Notes: generated by a model not told the origin, from the letters alone. Positions 1 through 9,996 are shown, numbered from the stretch's first letter. The stretch is 64,000 nucleotides of DNA from Candidatus Oscillochloris fontis (GCF_004138135.1 NZ_RYFD01000015.1:1-64000); one strand, 5' to 3'. Translations and numbers: made by a program.

Positions 1-107
1 TGACTGATTTCCCCTTCCATCAATGCGGACAACCCGGTTGCCGTCGTTTGACCGAAGGAGCTAATGAGATAATCACTATAGAGGTCGAACAGTTCATCGT
101 TTTTCAT
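1..107 (-). mobile_element. Transposase, N-terminal fragment (cut by window edge)
   Basis: Reading from an ATG at 107 toward the window start gives an open frame beginning MKNDELFDLYSDYLISSFG and continuing through a TTATGLSALMEGEISH stretch. This matches the start of DDE transposases of the IS4/IS701 kind as I remember them; the exact family is not certain. Only about 35 residues are visible, so whether the element is intact beyond the window is unknown. Its 5' end lies about 40 bp from the truncated start of the DUF1232 reading frame, so the insertion sequence end probably sits between 108 and 148 and may have removed the start of that gene. Confidence 0.7.
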
Positions 108-169
108 AGTTCAGATTGTAGCATATCCCTGATTTTCTGGGTGCGTAAGGTGAGTTATTATGTTCAGCG

Positions 170-466
170 TATCTACTCAATCCCTTCTTTGGGATAGATC
201 TTATTCCCGACTACTTTCCGCTATTTGGAAACCTAGATGATGCAGGGATAATTTATTTGCTGATTAGCAACATGTCGAGGATTGGATGGATTCGGTTGCC
301 CGCACGAAATCTTTCGGACAAGTCGCTCGGAGGTATTGCTGTAGCAGTGTTATGTGTAGGTTACCTACTCAATCCCTTCTTTGGAATTGATATCCTTCCT
401 GATCAATTACCTATCATTGGTAATTTAGATGAGGCAGGGATAACGTATGTATTGATGACTATCATG
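170..466 (+). repeat. Tandem duplication of a DUF1232 core segment
   Basis: Two diverged copies of the same coding segment lie in one frame, at about 170-274 and 362-466. Both encode YLLNPFFGID followed by (L/I)(I/L)PD, a hydrophobic stretch and GNLD(D/E)AGI. The first copy has no usable start codon: an in-frame TAA lies at 146-148 and no ATG/GTG/TTG follows before the copy begins. Confidence 0.7.
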
Positions 467-520
467 ACAAAGAGAGGGTGGATCACTGTACCACAGAAAC
501 AGATCGCCGCACAGAATTGA
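272..520 (+). CDS. DUF1232 (YkvA-like) small membrane-associated protein
   Basis: An 82-residue protein from the ATG at 272; a TTG at 257 is also possible, and neither has a clear ribosome binding site. The motif YLLNPFFGIDILPDQLPIIG followed by NLDEAG is the hallmark of DUF1232, a short hydrophobic domain of unknown function. The same frame is open upstream to 149 and contains a second, start-less copy of the domain, so the original gene was probably longer with two DUF1232 units and has lost its 5' end, perhaps to the neighbouring transposon. It may therefore be a remnant rather than a working gene. Confidence 0.5.
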   Translation: MSRIGWIRLPARNLSDKSLGGIAVAVLCVGYLLNPFFGIDILPDQLPIIGNLDEAGITYVLMTIMTKRGWITVPQKQIAAQN

Positions 521-541
521 TGAGACCTATGGATAATCAGA

Positions 542-3500
542 ATGATCTGGCGGTGCTCATCGATTCTATCCGGCAATGGCACCCCGACCGATAACCTGGA
601 GCAAGCCATCTCGTACTATGAGCAAGCGTTGATGGTGCGCACCCGTCAGAACTACCCCGACGATTACCGTGCGCTGCATGAGCGGCTGGCACGCTGCTAC
701 AAGCTGCGCACCTTTGGTGAGTGTACAATGAACCAGCGGCAGGCGATTCGCCATTACCTTCAACTGTTGGAGTATCTATCGCGCGATAAAGACCCCCAGA
801 AGTGGGCCAGTGTTCATGGTGAGTTGCTTGAACTCTATTACCACAGTTCGAGGGGTGGGGATCGGGCCGAGACGATTGAGCAGGCAATCTATCACGGACA
901 ACAGGCGCTCCAGGTGTACACACCTGAGTCCACTCCAAGCGATTGGGTGTGGGTTCAGAACTGGCTCGCCTCAGCGTATGCCGAGCGGATCGTTGGCGAC
1001 CAGCAACAGAACCTACAACAGGCAATTGCCTACTACTCCGCGAATCTAGAACTGATAGACCGTCAGGCAAGACCTCGTGATTGGGCAGTGACTCAGATCA
1101 ACATGGCAGACGCCTATGCGGATCATGTGCGTCAGATCCAGGCCGTTGATCTTGAACGTGCTATCTACCACTATCAGCAGGCGCTCGCATTACTGACACC
1201 TGAGACCTACCCGGCAGAGTGGGCGGGCGCACAGTGGCACCTCGGCAAGGCGTATCTCGATTCTGCCTACACGGATCGCGAGCAGTCCCTAGAGCACGCA
1301 ATCAGCCATCTGACAACAGCGCTGGCGCAGTTCAGATCGCAGAGCACGCCCCGCGAGTGGTTCACCGTACATAATCTGCTGGCGATGGCCTATGGCTTGC
1401 GTGTGCAGGGTGATCCGGGCGAGAACCTAGAGCTATCTATCTCGCACTTGGAAGCTGCGCTCGCTGGGTTAGATCCGAGGGATGACCCCGACAACTGGGC
1501 GATCATTCATACCAATCTTGCCAAAGCCTATGAGTTGCGGCGGCGCGGCAGCCGGGCTGAGAATATCGAGCGATCCATCTCACATTGCCAGCAGGCGCTG
1601 GCAGTATGCTCCCTGGAGCAGTATTCAGATAATTGGGCTGAAGTACAACTCACCCTGGCGATTGCCTATCGTTATCGCATCCTTGATAGCCCTCTGGCGA
1701 ATATCGAGCACGCTATCGAGCACTACAATCAGGCGCTGGCGGTCTACACACAACCACACGCCCCCGATAAGTGGGCCATGATCCATAATAACCTCGGTGA
1801 GGTGTATCGGATCAGGCTTGCCGGCGACCGCACAGAGAATATTGAGCGGGCGATCCTGCACTATGAGATCGCCCTTAGGGTGCGGACACGTGCAGCACAG
1901 CCCGAGAAGTGGGCCATGACCAAAAGCAACCTTGGCCTAGCTTATATTGAGCGCCTGCGCGGCGACCTCAGCCAGAATATTGAACAGGCGATCAGCCAGT
2001 ATCACGAGGCGTTGGAGGTGTATACGAGATCAGCGTACTGCGAACACTGGGGGGTGATCGAGCATAACCTGGGATATGCGTACTCTAAACGATTGGCAGG
2101 CAGCAAAGCGGATAATATTGAGCAGGCGATTCAACACTACGAACATGCGCTGGAAGTCCGTACGCGCACGAATCTACCTGAGAAGTGGGCGATGACCCTT
2201 TTAGATCTGGGTAATGCTCATATGGAGCGCGAGTATGGTGATCACGCTGAGAATATCCGGCAGGCGATTCGCTGTTACGAGGATGCGCTTCAGGTCTACA
2301 CATTTCAGGCTTTTCCTACAAGTTGGGCTACGATTCAATACCAACTTGGTCTGATCTATAGTCGCTACCTGGGTAACACACCGGCCATGTCCGAGCGGGC
2401 GGCGAACTACTATCAGGCGGCACTGCGCGTCTATCAGCCAGAGGTCACTCCGCATCTCTGCCGCTTGGCGAGCGGACAGTTGGCCAATCTGTTCTTCTCA
2501 CAACGAAACTGGCCTTCGGCGCTTGCGGCATATCAGACGGCGATGGTTGCCGGTGAGCAGATCTACCGCGCCGGTCTCTCAGTGGAGAGCAAGACATCTG
2601 AGATCGCCGAGAATGCTCGGTTTTACCGTCACGCCGCATATGCTGCTGTTCAGGCCGGAGAACTGGCTCAGGCGCTATCAATCCTGGATAGCGGCAAGAC
2701 TCGCCTGCTGGCGGATACGCTACGCTTGCGTATTCGGCGACCAGATGCTGTGCCAGATGATGTTTGGATTCACTACCAAGAATCAGTAGCTGTGTATCGC
2801 GAAACCCAGGCCATGGGCCAGCCGCTGCGAGATAGTGCAAATCAAATTACAAATTCATTTTCAAATATCGATCAGCAAGAATTGACTGAACACTACGCTC
2901 TCCTAGAGCAGCGGCAAAGGGTAGCAAATGAGAGCATGAACAGCGCAATAGGCCAGGTGCGTCAGTTCGTGCCGGGCTTTCTGGCTGACTCTGACCTCGC
3001 CACATGGCGTGCGGCTTTGCCCGATGCCAGCATGGCTCTGGTAGCGTTCTGTATGACCGACCAAGGCAGTGTTGCGCTCATCGTTACCCACGAGGGTGTT
3101 GTTCACGTAGACATACCTAGCTTTACCGAGAGCAACCTTACCCAGTTACTGTTTGGAGAGATGCTGGATCAGACAGGCGTGAGGGGTGGCTGGGTACGCA
3201 GCTACTATTCCAATAAAGCCCACTGGTACGATTCGATGGATGCTACGTTGGCGAGAGTTGGCGCGGATCTTCTGGCCCCCGTAGTTGCGATGTTACCACC
3301 AACGATAAAGCACCTGATCATGCTTCCCTCCGGTGGTCTATACCTGCTCCCGCTCCATGCCGCGCTTCTGCCAGATAGTGCGCAAACGCGCCTCTGTGAC
3401 CGATATCAGGTCAGCTATGCACCCTCGGTGAAGGTACTTGCCACATGCTATGTGAGAGCCTCTCACGCAAACGGGCAAGCGCTATTTGCGGTGATCAATC

Positions 3501-4198
3501 CGCAGGAAGACAGCAATCTGGCATATAGTCCCATCGAAGGTCTGGCGATAAGCGAACTGTTCTCTACGCACAGGATATTCAATGGGCGACTTGGACAAAA
3601 AGAGACTGTAAAAACAGAGACCAAACAGTGTACGTATTTACACTTCTCTTGTCATGGAATATATGATCGAAATGATCCGTCTACATCTGGCCTAGCACTG
3701 GCAGATAGCCGACTGACACTCGCAGAACTCCAGCAGGAGATCGTAGATCTCTCAGCAGCAAGGCTGGTGACGCTCTCAGCCTGCGAAACGGGTCTAAGCG
3801 ATGCACACGGTGAACTTGCCGAGGAGTATATTGGCCTTCCCGCCGGATTCCTGACCGCCGGGGTGCCGTGTGTTGTGAGCAGCCTCTGGTCAGTGCCCGA
3901 TATCTCAACCGCACTCCTGATGGAGCAGTTCTATCTCAACCACCATCGTGATGGGATGAGTATTATCGAGGCGCTCCACAGCGCCCAGAAGTGGCTACGC
4001 GAGATGAACATCCGTGATGTCGTGCGTTATGTTGATAAGGCATACCAACAGGCACGCCAATCAGGGGTCACGAAGGAGACGGAGATTCTGCTCTGGACTG
4101 ATCGGCGCCAGTATAGTCGGTTGGCTGAGCAAGACTCCACGAGCAGTCCGTTTGCACACCCATACTACTGGGCAGCATTTACAGTTAGCGGCGTTTAG
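542..4198 (+). CDS. TPR-repeat protein with C-terminal CHAT (caspase-like) domain
   Basis: A protein of 1218 residues. Residues from about 13 to 660 are a run of roughly 52-residue repeats of the form (A/E)NIEQAIxHYxxAL...W(A)xxxxxLGxAY, that is, TPR-like helical repeats. The C-terminal third is a CHAT domain, the HetF-associated relative of caspases: HFSCHG carries the catalytic His at 1038 and SACETG the catalytic Cys at 1081, with LPSGGLYLLPLHAAL before and AGVPCVVSSLWSV after. CHAT-TPR proteins are thought to be proteases acting in regulated cell death or defence; the target here is unknown. The N-terminus is doubtful: an ATG at 529 opens a different frame starting MDNQNDLAVLIDSI and stopping at about 594, which suggests a frameshift or a fusion at the 5' end. 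The gene lies next to tRNA-Arg and transposon debris, as expected of a mobile defence gene. Confidence 0.85.
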   Translation: MIWRCSSILSGNGTPTDNLEQAISYYEQALMVRTRQNYPDDYRALHERLARCYKLRTFGECTMNQRQAIRHYLQLLEYLSRDKDPQKWASVHGELLELYYHSSRGGDRAETIEQAIYHGQQALQVYTPESTPSDWVWVQNWLASAYAERIVGDQQQNLQQAIAYYSANLELIDRQARPRDWAVTQINMADAYADHVRQIQAVDLERAIYHYQQALALLTPETYPAEWAGAQWHLGKAYLDSAYTDREQSLEHAISHLTTALAQFRSQSTPREWFTVHNLLAMAYGLRVQGDPGENLELSISHLEAALAGLDPRDDPDNWAIIHTNLAKAYELRRRGSRAENIERSISHCQQALAVCSLEQYSDNWAEVQLTLAIAYRYRILDSPLANIEHAIEHYNQALAVYTQPHAPDKWAMIHNNLGEVYRIRLAGDRTENIERAILHYEIALRVRTRAAQPEKWAMTKSNLGLAYIERLRGDLSQNIEQAISQYHEALEVYTRSAYCEHWGVIEHNLGYAYSKRLAGSKADNIEQAIQHYEHALEVRTRTNLPEKWAMTLLDLGNAHMEREYGDHAENIRQAIRCYEDALQVYTFQAFPTSWATIQYQLGLIYSRYLGNTPAMSERAANYYQAALRVYQPEVTPHLCRLASGQLANLFFSQRNWPSALAAYQTAMVAGEQIYRAGLSVESKTSEIAENARFYRHAAYAAVQAGELAQALSILDSGKTRLLADTLRLRIRRPDAVPDDVWIHYQESVAVYRETQAMGQPLRDSANQITNSFSNIDQQELTEHYALLEQRQRVANESMNSAIGQVRQFVPGFLADSDLATWRAALPDASMALVAFCMTDQGSVALIVTHEGVVHVDIPSFTESNLTQLLFGEMLDQTGVRGGWVRSYYSNKAHWYDSMDATLARVGADLLAPVVAMLPPTIKHLIMLPSGGLYLLPLHAALLPDSAQTRLCDRYQVSYAPSVKVLATCYVRASHANGQALFAVINPQEDSNLAYSPIEGLAISELFSTHRIFNGRLGQKETVKTETKQCTYLHFSCHGIYDRNDPSTSGLALADSRLTLAELQQEIVDLSAARLVTLSACETGLSDAHGELAEEYIGLPAGFLTAGVPCVVSSLWSVPDISTALLMEQFYLNHHRDGMSIIEALHSAQKWLREMNIRDVVRYVDKAYQQARQSGVTKETEILLWTDRRQYSRLAEQDSTSSPFAHPYYWAAFTVSGV

Positions 4199-4388
4199 CA
4201 GAGATCGTCATTTCGATATGTTAGAGTGGGTTCGGGCCGACCTGATAGCCGAACAAGTGGCGGCGCTGCATGAAGCCGGTACGTGGATTGCGCGGATATG
4301 GATTCATGCCAAAAGAAAAAATCGCTATGAATAGCCATAGCGATAGGGGCGGTTTGCGGCTTTGGAAAGCCCTGTAATGCAGTTTGGC

Positions 4389-4461
<73 letters not shown>

Positions 4462-4498
4462 TCAACGTCGGGTAGTATAGCGCACAGCACGCGCCGTG

Positions 4499-5311
4499 TC
4501 AATCATTGATCGGCGCGTAGCGCACCAATGCCGCCTGTAACCCTACCTTCTCCGCTGGATGCCAGCCCTGCGGATCGAGGCTGATCTGATGCTGCTCGCG
4601 CAGACTAACCGCAAATGCGTCCATGATTGTTGCGGGGGTGGGGCGTTGTGGCACAATCTCATCCAGCCCTACTACCCGTTCCTGCATCTCGCTCACGAGC
4701 GCCTGCGCCTCTACAGCGCTAAGTTCAAGCAACTGCGCGAGTGCCGCCCCCGACCAGCGCATATAGACGCCCACCTGGAGCAACATCCCCTGGCGCCGCC
4801 GTACCTGCGAAAAGCCGACCAGTTTGCGTCCACCACTCAGAATTTCGTAGGGCGAACGCCCCGCAAAGCAGACCCGCCGCAGCAACAGCGGGAGCGTCTG
4901 GCGATCTTCACGCGCTTCGGCAATGCTCACCATGCTCGCCGCAACCCCCAACTGTGCCAGGGTCGCCAGCCACGCCTCGCCGAGCCAACGATAGGACTCG
5001 CTCACATCCGAGATCGCTAGGTGATGCCCGGCAGGTAGCGCGATGTCTTGCATTAGCAGATCGGGGCCGAAGAGCACCGCACTGCCCCCACTTGCCCGTC
5101 GGTGCAGCCGTACCCCCGCCGCCGCACAGGTAGCGCGGTTGATCTCGTGCAATGCCTGACCCGATCCGATTACCAGGGCGGGGGTTGGTGCGTGGTACCA
5201 GCGCAGCACGGGTTGCCCGATCTCACTCAGCCCCACCAGCATCGCCTCGGCGGACGCCAACTCATGTTGGGCGTCCCCGTCACTCTGCGGTAAAAATCGC
5301 CAGGTCTGCAT
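4499..5311 (-). CDS. Lipoate--protein ligase A family protein
   Basis: A 270-residue BPL/LPL-family protein. It has the RRASGGSAV motif (71-79), the family's RRxxGGG(T/A)V lipoyl-AMP binding loop, and GRKLVGFSQVRR with the expected catalytic Lys at 163, plus CFAGRSPYEI at 148-157. Such enzymes attach lipoate, or move octanoyl/lipoyl groups, onto lipoyl domains of 2-oxoacid dehydrogenases and the glycine cleavage H protein. It lacks the accessory C-terminal domain of E. coli LplA, so an LplA-like, octanoyltransferase (LipM-like) or amidotransferase role cannot be separated. The start at 5311 has a GAGGA ribosome binding site. It lies 13 bp after a membrane glycosyltransferase and may share its transcript. 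Confidence 0.85.
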   Translation of the reverse strand: MQTWRFLPQSDGDAQHELASAEAMLVGLSEIGQPVLRWYHAPTPALVIGSGQALHEINRATCAAAGVRLHRRASGGSAVLFGPDLLMQDIALPAGHHLAISDVSESYRWLGEAWLATLAQLGVAASMVSIAEAREDRQTLPLLLRRVCFAGRSPYEILSGGRKLVGFSQVRRRQGMLLQVGVYMRWSGAALAQLLELSAVEAQALVSEMQERVVGLDEIVPQRPTPATIMDAFAVSLREQHQISLDPQGWHPAEKVGLQAALVRYAPIND

Positions 5312-5324
5312 TATGTCCTCATCT

Positions 5325-7838
5325 TCATGGCCATAGTTGTGCCGCTAACCGTTCCGCTGCCGCACCACGTCCAAATACCAGCAGGATGGGCGTTGCGCCA
5401 TCCGGCTCGTAGGGCTGGTGGGGCAACCTACGCCCCGCTGGCCCCAAGGCTTCTAATGCCGCCGCTTGTGCCACTGGCGAAGCAGTGACGGGAAGGAGGA
5501 GCAGAATCGGGCCATCGCTGGGCAATCGGTCACCTGTATAGGCGTAAAGAGGAAGCCCATACCCCAAAAACCGTACCGTATCGGTGGCCAAAAACTTATC
5601 GGGGGTATAGACCTGTACTGCCTGGAGTTCAGGATCGTGGCTGCGGTACGGTGCTTGTAGCGCTTGGCCCAACGCAGTCTCAACCAGATCAAATTCGCCA
5701 TAAACCCGCGCATCAATCCGCATCTGGCCGAAGTAGAGCCAGCTATTCATCCCCAAACTGAGGAGCAGCACGAGCGCTGCCCGCAGATACCCCGCCCGGC
5801 GTTGGGGCTGGAGAAAGAGGTGATCCAAAGCTAAGCCCGCCAACATACATGCCGGAGCCAGCATCCCCAAGGCGCGCATGGCATGCGGCGCATCGGTACT
5901 GAAGACCGCCGGGAGCAGATAGACCGCTGGGATCACCAGCAACGCCAGCCGTTGTGGTTGGTAGGGGCGACGCAGGGCAAGCCCCAACCCCAGTAGCATC
6001 AGCAATCCGAGCACCGGATCAACCATGGGCACATCGGGCATGTGGTGACGCCCATTCAGTTCGCCCTGAACATGCCACATGAGCAGGTAGCGCCCGGTAT
6101 TCTCTAGCACCAACCCCAATGGGGTATGGGTATCCAGATAGTCGGATTTGAGAATCGCAACCTGACTCACCCGTCGGTTGTAGTCGGCATAGTTGTGGAG
6201 GATGTAGTTGAGCAGCGGAGCCATCGTCAACAGGCCCACGGTGGCAGCCACCAGCAACCCCGGCAGCGCCCGCAGCCACGCCCGCCGATCAAGCCCCAAG
6301 CGCACCAGCACCAGCAGTGCGAGCGCAAGCGGAGCCACCCGCCCGGTGTGGTAGGCGTAGGTGGCGAACCCGGCACATAGCCCGGCCATACCGAGCAGGA
6401 GGCTGGAGCGGCGCCAGTTGGCCGCCGGATCAAGGCCGCGCCACGCAAACCCTACCGCTGTCAGCGTCAGCAGATGATCGAGGGTAGCCGGGAAGGCCCA
6501 GCGACTCATACTGAGCGCCCAGGACGAACAGGCCAAGAGGGCAGCAGCGAGAAGCGCCGGACGCCGCCCGATCAGTGGCCGCGCTGCCCAGTAGAGCGCC
6601 AGCGGTGTCAAGCCCCCGATCAGCGCCGAGACGAGCCGAACCGTCCAGACCTGGGGGCCAAGCAACCCCAGCACCGGGGCCATCAGGTAGAAGAGCAGTG
6701 CCGGTAGATCGGCCCCTTCGGCCACATAGACTGGGCGGTAGGCGGGGTCGTTCCAGATCTTGAGTGCCTGTAGCCCATGGCGCGCCTCATCGCGCCATAA
6801 CGCCAGCGGTTGCCCGTCGAGGTTGACGAGGCGTAACCCCAAGCTCACCCCCACGATCAGCAGCAGGATGATCGGCGTTACCCGGACTTCCGTTTCACCC
6901 TCGCGCAGTGCGCTACTGCCCACCCACACCCCCAAGCCCAACCCAAGCATCCCGACTGGCCAGGGCAGGCCCGCCCGCATAGCCACGAGGCACCCCAAGG
7001 CCACGCCCAGCCACGCCCAGGCGAATCGTGGCCGCGCCGTGATCCATGCCCGACTGGCCCGTAGCCCCTCGGCGATCTGGAGGGTGAAGATCAAGCCGAG
7101 CAGCGGCAACAGCGGCCACCACGGCCAGCCCAACGTGGGCAGAAGGTAACTCGCTAGGGTTGGATTCGCACTTGCCCAACCCATCACCGGCACCGCCAAC
7201 AAGCCCACGCCCCACGCCCAGCCACGCCGCCCGGTGAGGCGCAGCACCAACAACCAGAGGATCAACGGCAGGCTGAGCAAAAAGATACTCCGCACCAGCG
7301 GCGGCAAGAAGAAGCGTTCAGCCGTTGGTTGGGCCGCAATATCAGCCAGCGCCACCCCCAAAGGACGCGGATCATTCCTCGGTTGAAATGGCGGCACGTG
7401 GAATAGCAGCGCCGTCTCTCCATATGCCGCTGTAGGAACGAGCAGATGGTACCGTACCCACCCACGACCAGACGGAAGTTCACCAAGATCGCTCTGAAGT
7501 GTGGGTGAAGTAAGCTGAGGTGTCGCCACCCCTTCAGGACGGGGTGAGGTCATACGCAACGAAACAAGTGCGGCGCGACCATCAAAACCGTACAGGTAGA
7601 TCCCAAACTGCCCTTGCGACCAACGGTAGGTTTCAGAATCATTCCGCTCAAGCGGAAAGACCTGCACCAGATAGCGCAAGATGTCGGGATCATCAACCCG
7701 GAGCCGAAATCCAGGAGTAGCCTGGATTGATCCTAGCAACAGCGCTATGCAGGTAAGGAGCAATAGTAGAGCCGGGGCAAACAGCGCCGCCCAGCGGCGC
7801 CGATGCCACCCCGACTCTCCAGCAAAGAACAGAGGCAT
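5325..7838 (-). CDS. Membrane glycosyltransferase, PMT/ArnT-like (GT39/GT83 type)
   Basis: An 837-residue polytopic membrane protein. A signal-anchor helix (about 16-38) is followed by a soluble extracytoplasmic stretch (about 40-180) and then many hydrophobic helices. The acidic motif RDE at 349-351, after the helix ending LRLVNLDG, is the site expected in PMT-type transferases that use polyprenyl-phosphate sugars. The N-terminal soluble insert before the PMT core is larger than in ArnT-type enzymes. The substrate is not predictable. A second, shorter protein of the same superfamily lies at 25762-27753. Confidence 0.8.
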   Translation of the reverse strand: MPLFFAGESGWHRRRWAALFAPALLLLLTCIALLLGSIQATPGFRLRVDDPDILRYLVQVFPLERNDSETYRWSQGQFGIYLYGFDGRAALVSLRMTSPRPEGVATPQLTSPTLQSDLGELPSGRGWVRYHLLVPTAAYGETALLFHVPPFQPRNDPRPLGVALADIAAQPTAERFFLPPLVRSIFLLSLPLILWLLVLRLTGRRGWAWGVGLLAVPVMGWASANPTLASYLLPTLGWPWWPLLPLLGLIFTLQIAEGLRASRAWITARPRFAWAWLGVALGCLVAMRAGLPWPVGMLGLGLGVWVGSSALREGETEVRVTPIILLLIVGVSLGLRLVNLDGQPLALWRDEARHGLQALKIWNDPAYRPVYVAEGADLPALLFYLMAPVLGLLGPQVWTVRLVSALIGGLTPLALYWAARPLIGRRPALLAAALLACSSWALSMSRWAFPATLDHLLTLTAVGFAWRGLDPAANWRRSSLLLGMAGLCAGFATYAYHTGRVAPLALALLVLVRLGLDRRAWLRALPGLLVAATVGLLTMAPLLNYILHNYADYNRRVSQVAILKSDYLDTHTPLGLVLENTGRYLLMWHVQGELNGRHHMPDVPMVDPVLGLLMLLGLGLALRRPYQPQRLALLVIPAVYLLPAVFSTDAPHAMRALGMLAPACMLAGLALDHLFLQPQRRAGYLRAALVLLLSLGMNSWLYFGQMRIDARVYGEFDLVETALGQALQAPYRSHDPELQAVQVYTPDKFLATDTVRFLGYGLPLYAYTGDRLPSDGPILLLLPVTASPVAQAAALEALGPAGRRLPHQPYEPDGATPILLVFGRGAAAERLAAQLWP

Positions 7839-7869
7839 GCCAGATCCCGTACTTCAATCCGTCAGGATG

Positions 7870-8070
7870 CTATTCCTTGGTCGAAATATTCAAGAAGATA
7901 TAGGCCGGGCAAATGCCAATCGAGGCCGTACCAATCGCAACGATGCCCACCAGCGCAAAGAAGACCTGCCAGGCACCACTCATGAAGATCAATGCACTAC
8001 CAAGAAAGCAGACTCCCAAGACCAAGCGTAGTACGCGATCCAATGAACCCATTTTGAACAGATTATCCAT
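7870..8070 (-). CDS. DUF2892-family small membrane protein
   Basis: A 66-residue protein starting MDNLFKMGSLDRVLRLVLG. GSLDR at the N-terminus, two hydrophobic helices and a short loop with GICPAYIFLNIST are typical of DUF2892 (YgaP-like inner membrane) proteins, whose function is unclear. An open frame continues upstream to 8112, but the ATG at 8070 is preceded by a strong GGAGG, so I place the start there. Confidence 0.8.
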   Translation of the reverse strand: MDNLFKMGSLDRVLRLVLGVCFLGSALIFMSGAWQVFFALVGIVAIGTASIGICPAYIFLNISTKE

Positions 8071-8263
8071 ACCGATCTGCCCTCCTCGCAGATACCATCG
8101 GCAACACACCACCCCTGCGCCTATGATGCAGTGGCGTCACAGCGGGTTACATTATACACGCCATCACTGATTCGCTAATCATGGTGTGCGCTTATCTCCT
8201 AGATGGTGTACACTAAGGTACTCGTACACCTCCAGGCAGGAGGAAACCACCAAGGACGTTGTT

Positions 8264-9694
8264 ATGCCCACCACCTCAATCCCACACACGCTCACACCGC
8301 TGCCGAAAGCTCCGAGCGGTATCAATGGCATTGATGTCATTACCGATGGCGGTCTGCCCCGTGGGCGGCCCACGCTGGTCTGTGGTAATGCTGGCTGTGG
8401 TAAGACATTGTTGTCCATGGAATTTTTGGTACGCGGGGCCATGGAGTATGGTGAGCCGGGGTTATTTGTCTCGTTCGAGGAGACTCGCGAGGAACTGATT
8501 AGTAATGTGAGCGCCCTGGGCTTCGATCTGGTTGACCTGGAACAGAAGAATCTCTTCGCGGTCGAGTATATCTTCCTGGATCGCAATGATGTCGAAGAGG
8601 TCGGTGATTACACCCTCGATGGCCTCTTCATTCGCCTCGGTCATATCATTGAGCAGATCGGGGTGCGGCGTATCGCCCTCGATACTATCGAGGCGCTCTT
8701 CGGTGGCCTTCAGAACGAAGGTATTGTGCGCGCCGAGCTACGCCGCCTCTTCCGCTGGCTGAAGGAGCGTGGCATCACCGCCGTCGTCACCGCCGAACGC
8801 GGTGAGGGCACCCTCACCCGCCACGGGATCGAAGAGTATGTCGCCGATTGTGTCATCTTGCTCGATCACCGCGTCCATGACCAGATCTCCACCCGCCGCT
8901 TGCGGGTCGTCAAGTATCGTGGCTCCACCCATGGCACCAACGAGTATCCCTTCCTGATTGATACCAACGGCCTGACGGTGGTGCCGATCACCAATCTCGA
9001 CCTCAATCATCATGTTACCAATGAACGGGTCAGCAGTGGAGTAGCCGCGCTTGATGCGATGCTGGGTGGTGCCGGATATTATCGCGGGAGCACAGTTCTT
9101 CTTTCGGGTACCGCCGGTACCGGCAAATCCAGCCTCGCATCAGCCTTTGTTAGCGGCGCATGCGAGCGGGGTGAAACCGCCCTCTTTGTCGCCTTTGAAG
9201 AATCACCGGCCCAGATCACCCGCAATATGGGTTCGATTGGGATCAATCTGCACCGCAATATCAAGGCCGGGCTACTCCACTTCCACGCCATCCGCCCGAC
9301 GACGGGAGGTCTCGAATTGCACCTCGCCATGATTGCCGACCGCATCATGCGCCTCAATCCCCATGTGGTGGTCATTGATCCCGTCACCGCTCTGATGAGC
9401 CAGGGCTTTCATGGTGAAGTGCGCGCATTGCTCACCCGCTTGATTGATCTCTGTAAGCAACATAGCGTGACGCTCTTGCTCACCAGCCTGACTGGCCCCG
9501 GCCAAGACCCCGAAGGTACCGATTTGGGGGTCTCATCACTGGTTGATACGTGGCTATTGGTACGCAACATTGAAACGAACCATGCCCGTACCCGTGGTCT
9601 CTACATTCTCAAGTCACGCGGTATGGCCCACTCGAATCAGGTACAGGTACTCCAACTCTCCTCAGATGGAATCAGCCTTGAGGAAGATGTATGA
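8264..9694 (+). CDS. kaiC: KaiC-like circadian clock ATPase, two RecA domains
   Basis: A protein of 476 residues from the ATG at 8264, chosen because AAGGA lies 8 bases upstream; the frame is open 26 codons further. It has two KaiC/RecA-type domains, with Walker A GNAGCGKT at 41-48 and GTAGTGKS at 282-289. In the second domain [12 protein letters not shown] aligns with the KaiC phosphorylation loop (TDSHISTITDT in Synechococcus), placing Ser424 and Ser425 at the positions of Ser431 and Thr432. The shorter C-terminus ends soon after the CII core, lacking the KaiA-binding tail of cyanobacterial KaiC. It overlaps kaiB by four bases. No kaiA is nearby, so an hourglass-type or KaiB-gated ATPase role fits better than a full KaiABC oscillator. 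Confidence 0.9.
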   Translation: MPTTSIPHTLTPLPKAPSGINGIDVITDGGLPRGRPTLVCGNAGCGKTLLSMEFLVRGAMEYGEPGLFVSFEETREELISNVSALGFDLVDLEQKNLFAVEYIFLDRNDVEEVGDYTLDGLFIRLGHIIEQIGVRRIALDTIEALFGGLQNEGIVRAELRRLFRWLKERGITAVVTAERGEGTLTRHGIEEYVADCVILLDHRVHDQISTRRLRVVKYRGSTHGTNEYPFLIDTNGLTVVPITNLDLNHHVTNERVSSGVAALDAMLGGAGYYRGSTVLLSGTAGTGKSSLASAFVSGACERGETALFVAFEESPAQITRNMGSIGINLHRNIKAGLLHFHAIRPTTGGLELHLAMIADRIMRLNPHVVVIDPVTALMSQGFHGEVRALLTRLIDLCKQHSVTLLLTSLTGPGQDPEGTDLGVSSLVDTWLLVRNIETNHARTRGLYILKSRGMAHSNQVQVLQLSSDGISLEEDV

Positions 9695-9996
9695 TGAACG
9701 AGCAAGCATCTCAACCCACCACAACTTGGTGCCTGCGACTCTATGTTGCTGGAAAGACCCCGCGCTCCATCAAGACCCTCGCCAATCTGCGTGCGATCTG
9801 CGAGGCCCACCTCGAAGGTCGGTATACTATCGAAGTGATTGACTTGATGCAGAATCCCCAGTTAGCGAGTCAGGATCAGATCCTCGCGCTGCCCACGTTG
9901 GTACGTAAGCTCCCGCCACCCATCCGTAAGGTTATTGGCGATCTCTCCGATACTGAGCGGGTTTTGGTTGGGCTAGAGATTGATTCCCTGGGGTGA
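9691..9996 (+). CDS. kaiB: KaiB circadian clock protein
   Basis: A 101-residue thioredoxin-like KaiB. The core [14 protein letters not shown], the [13 protein letters not shown] segment and [20 protein letters not shown] are diagnostic for KaiB, which binds the ADP-state CI ring of KaiC after a fold switch. It starts at an ATGATG overlapping the kaiC stop codon, with GAGGAAG inside the kaiC end as ribosome binding site, so the two genes are translationally coupled. A strong palindrome beginning at its stop codon probably ends the transcript. Confidence 0.95.
   Translation: MMNEQASQPTTTWCLRLYVAGKTPRSIKTLANLRAICEAHLEGRYTIEVIDLMQNPQLASQDQILALPTLVRKLPPPIRKVIGDLSDTERVLVGLEIDSLG

Noticed and set aside
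542-4198. Type III-E CRISPR (Craspase) partner TPR-CHAT
   Set aside because: No gRAMP effector, CRISPR array or Csx30-like gene is present nearby.
4218-4334. 38-codon frame MLEWVRADLIAEQ... after the CHAT gene
   Set aside because: Protein-like but short, without a ribosome binding site or family; may be a remnant.
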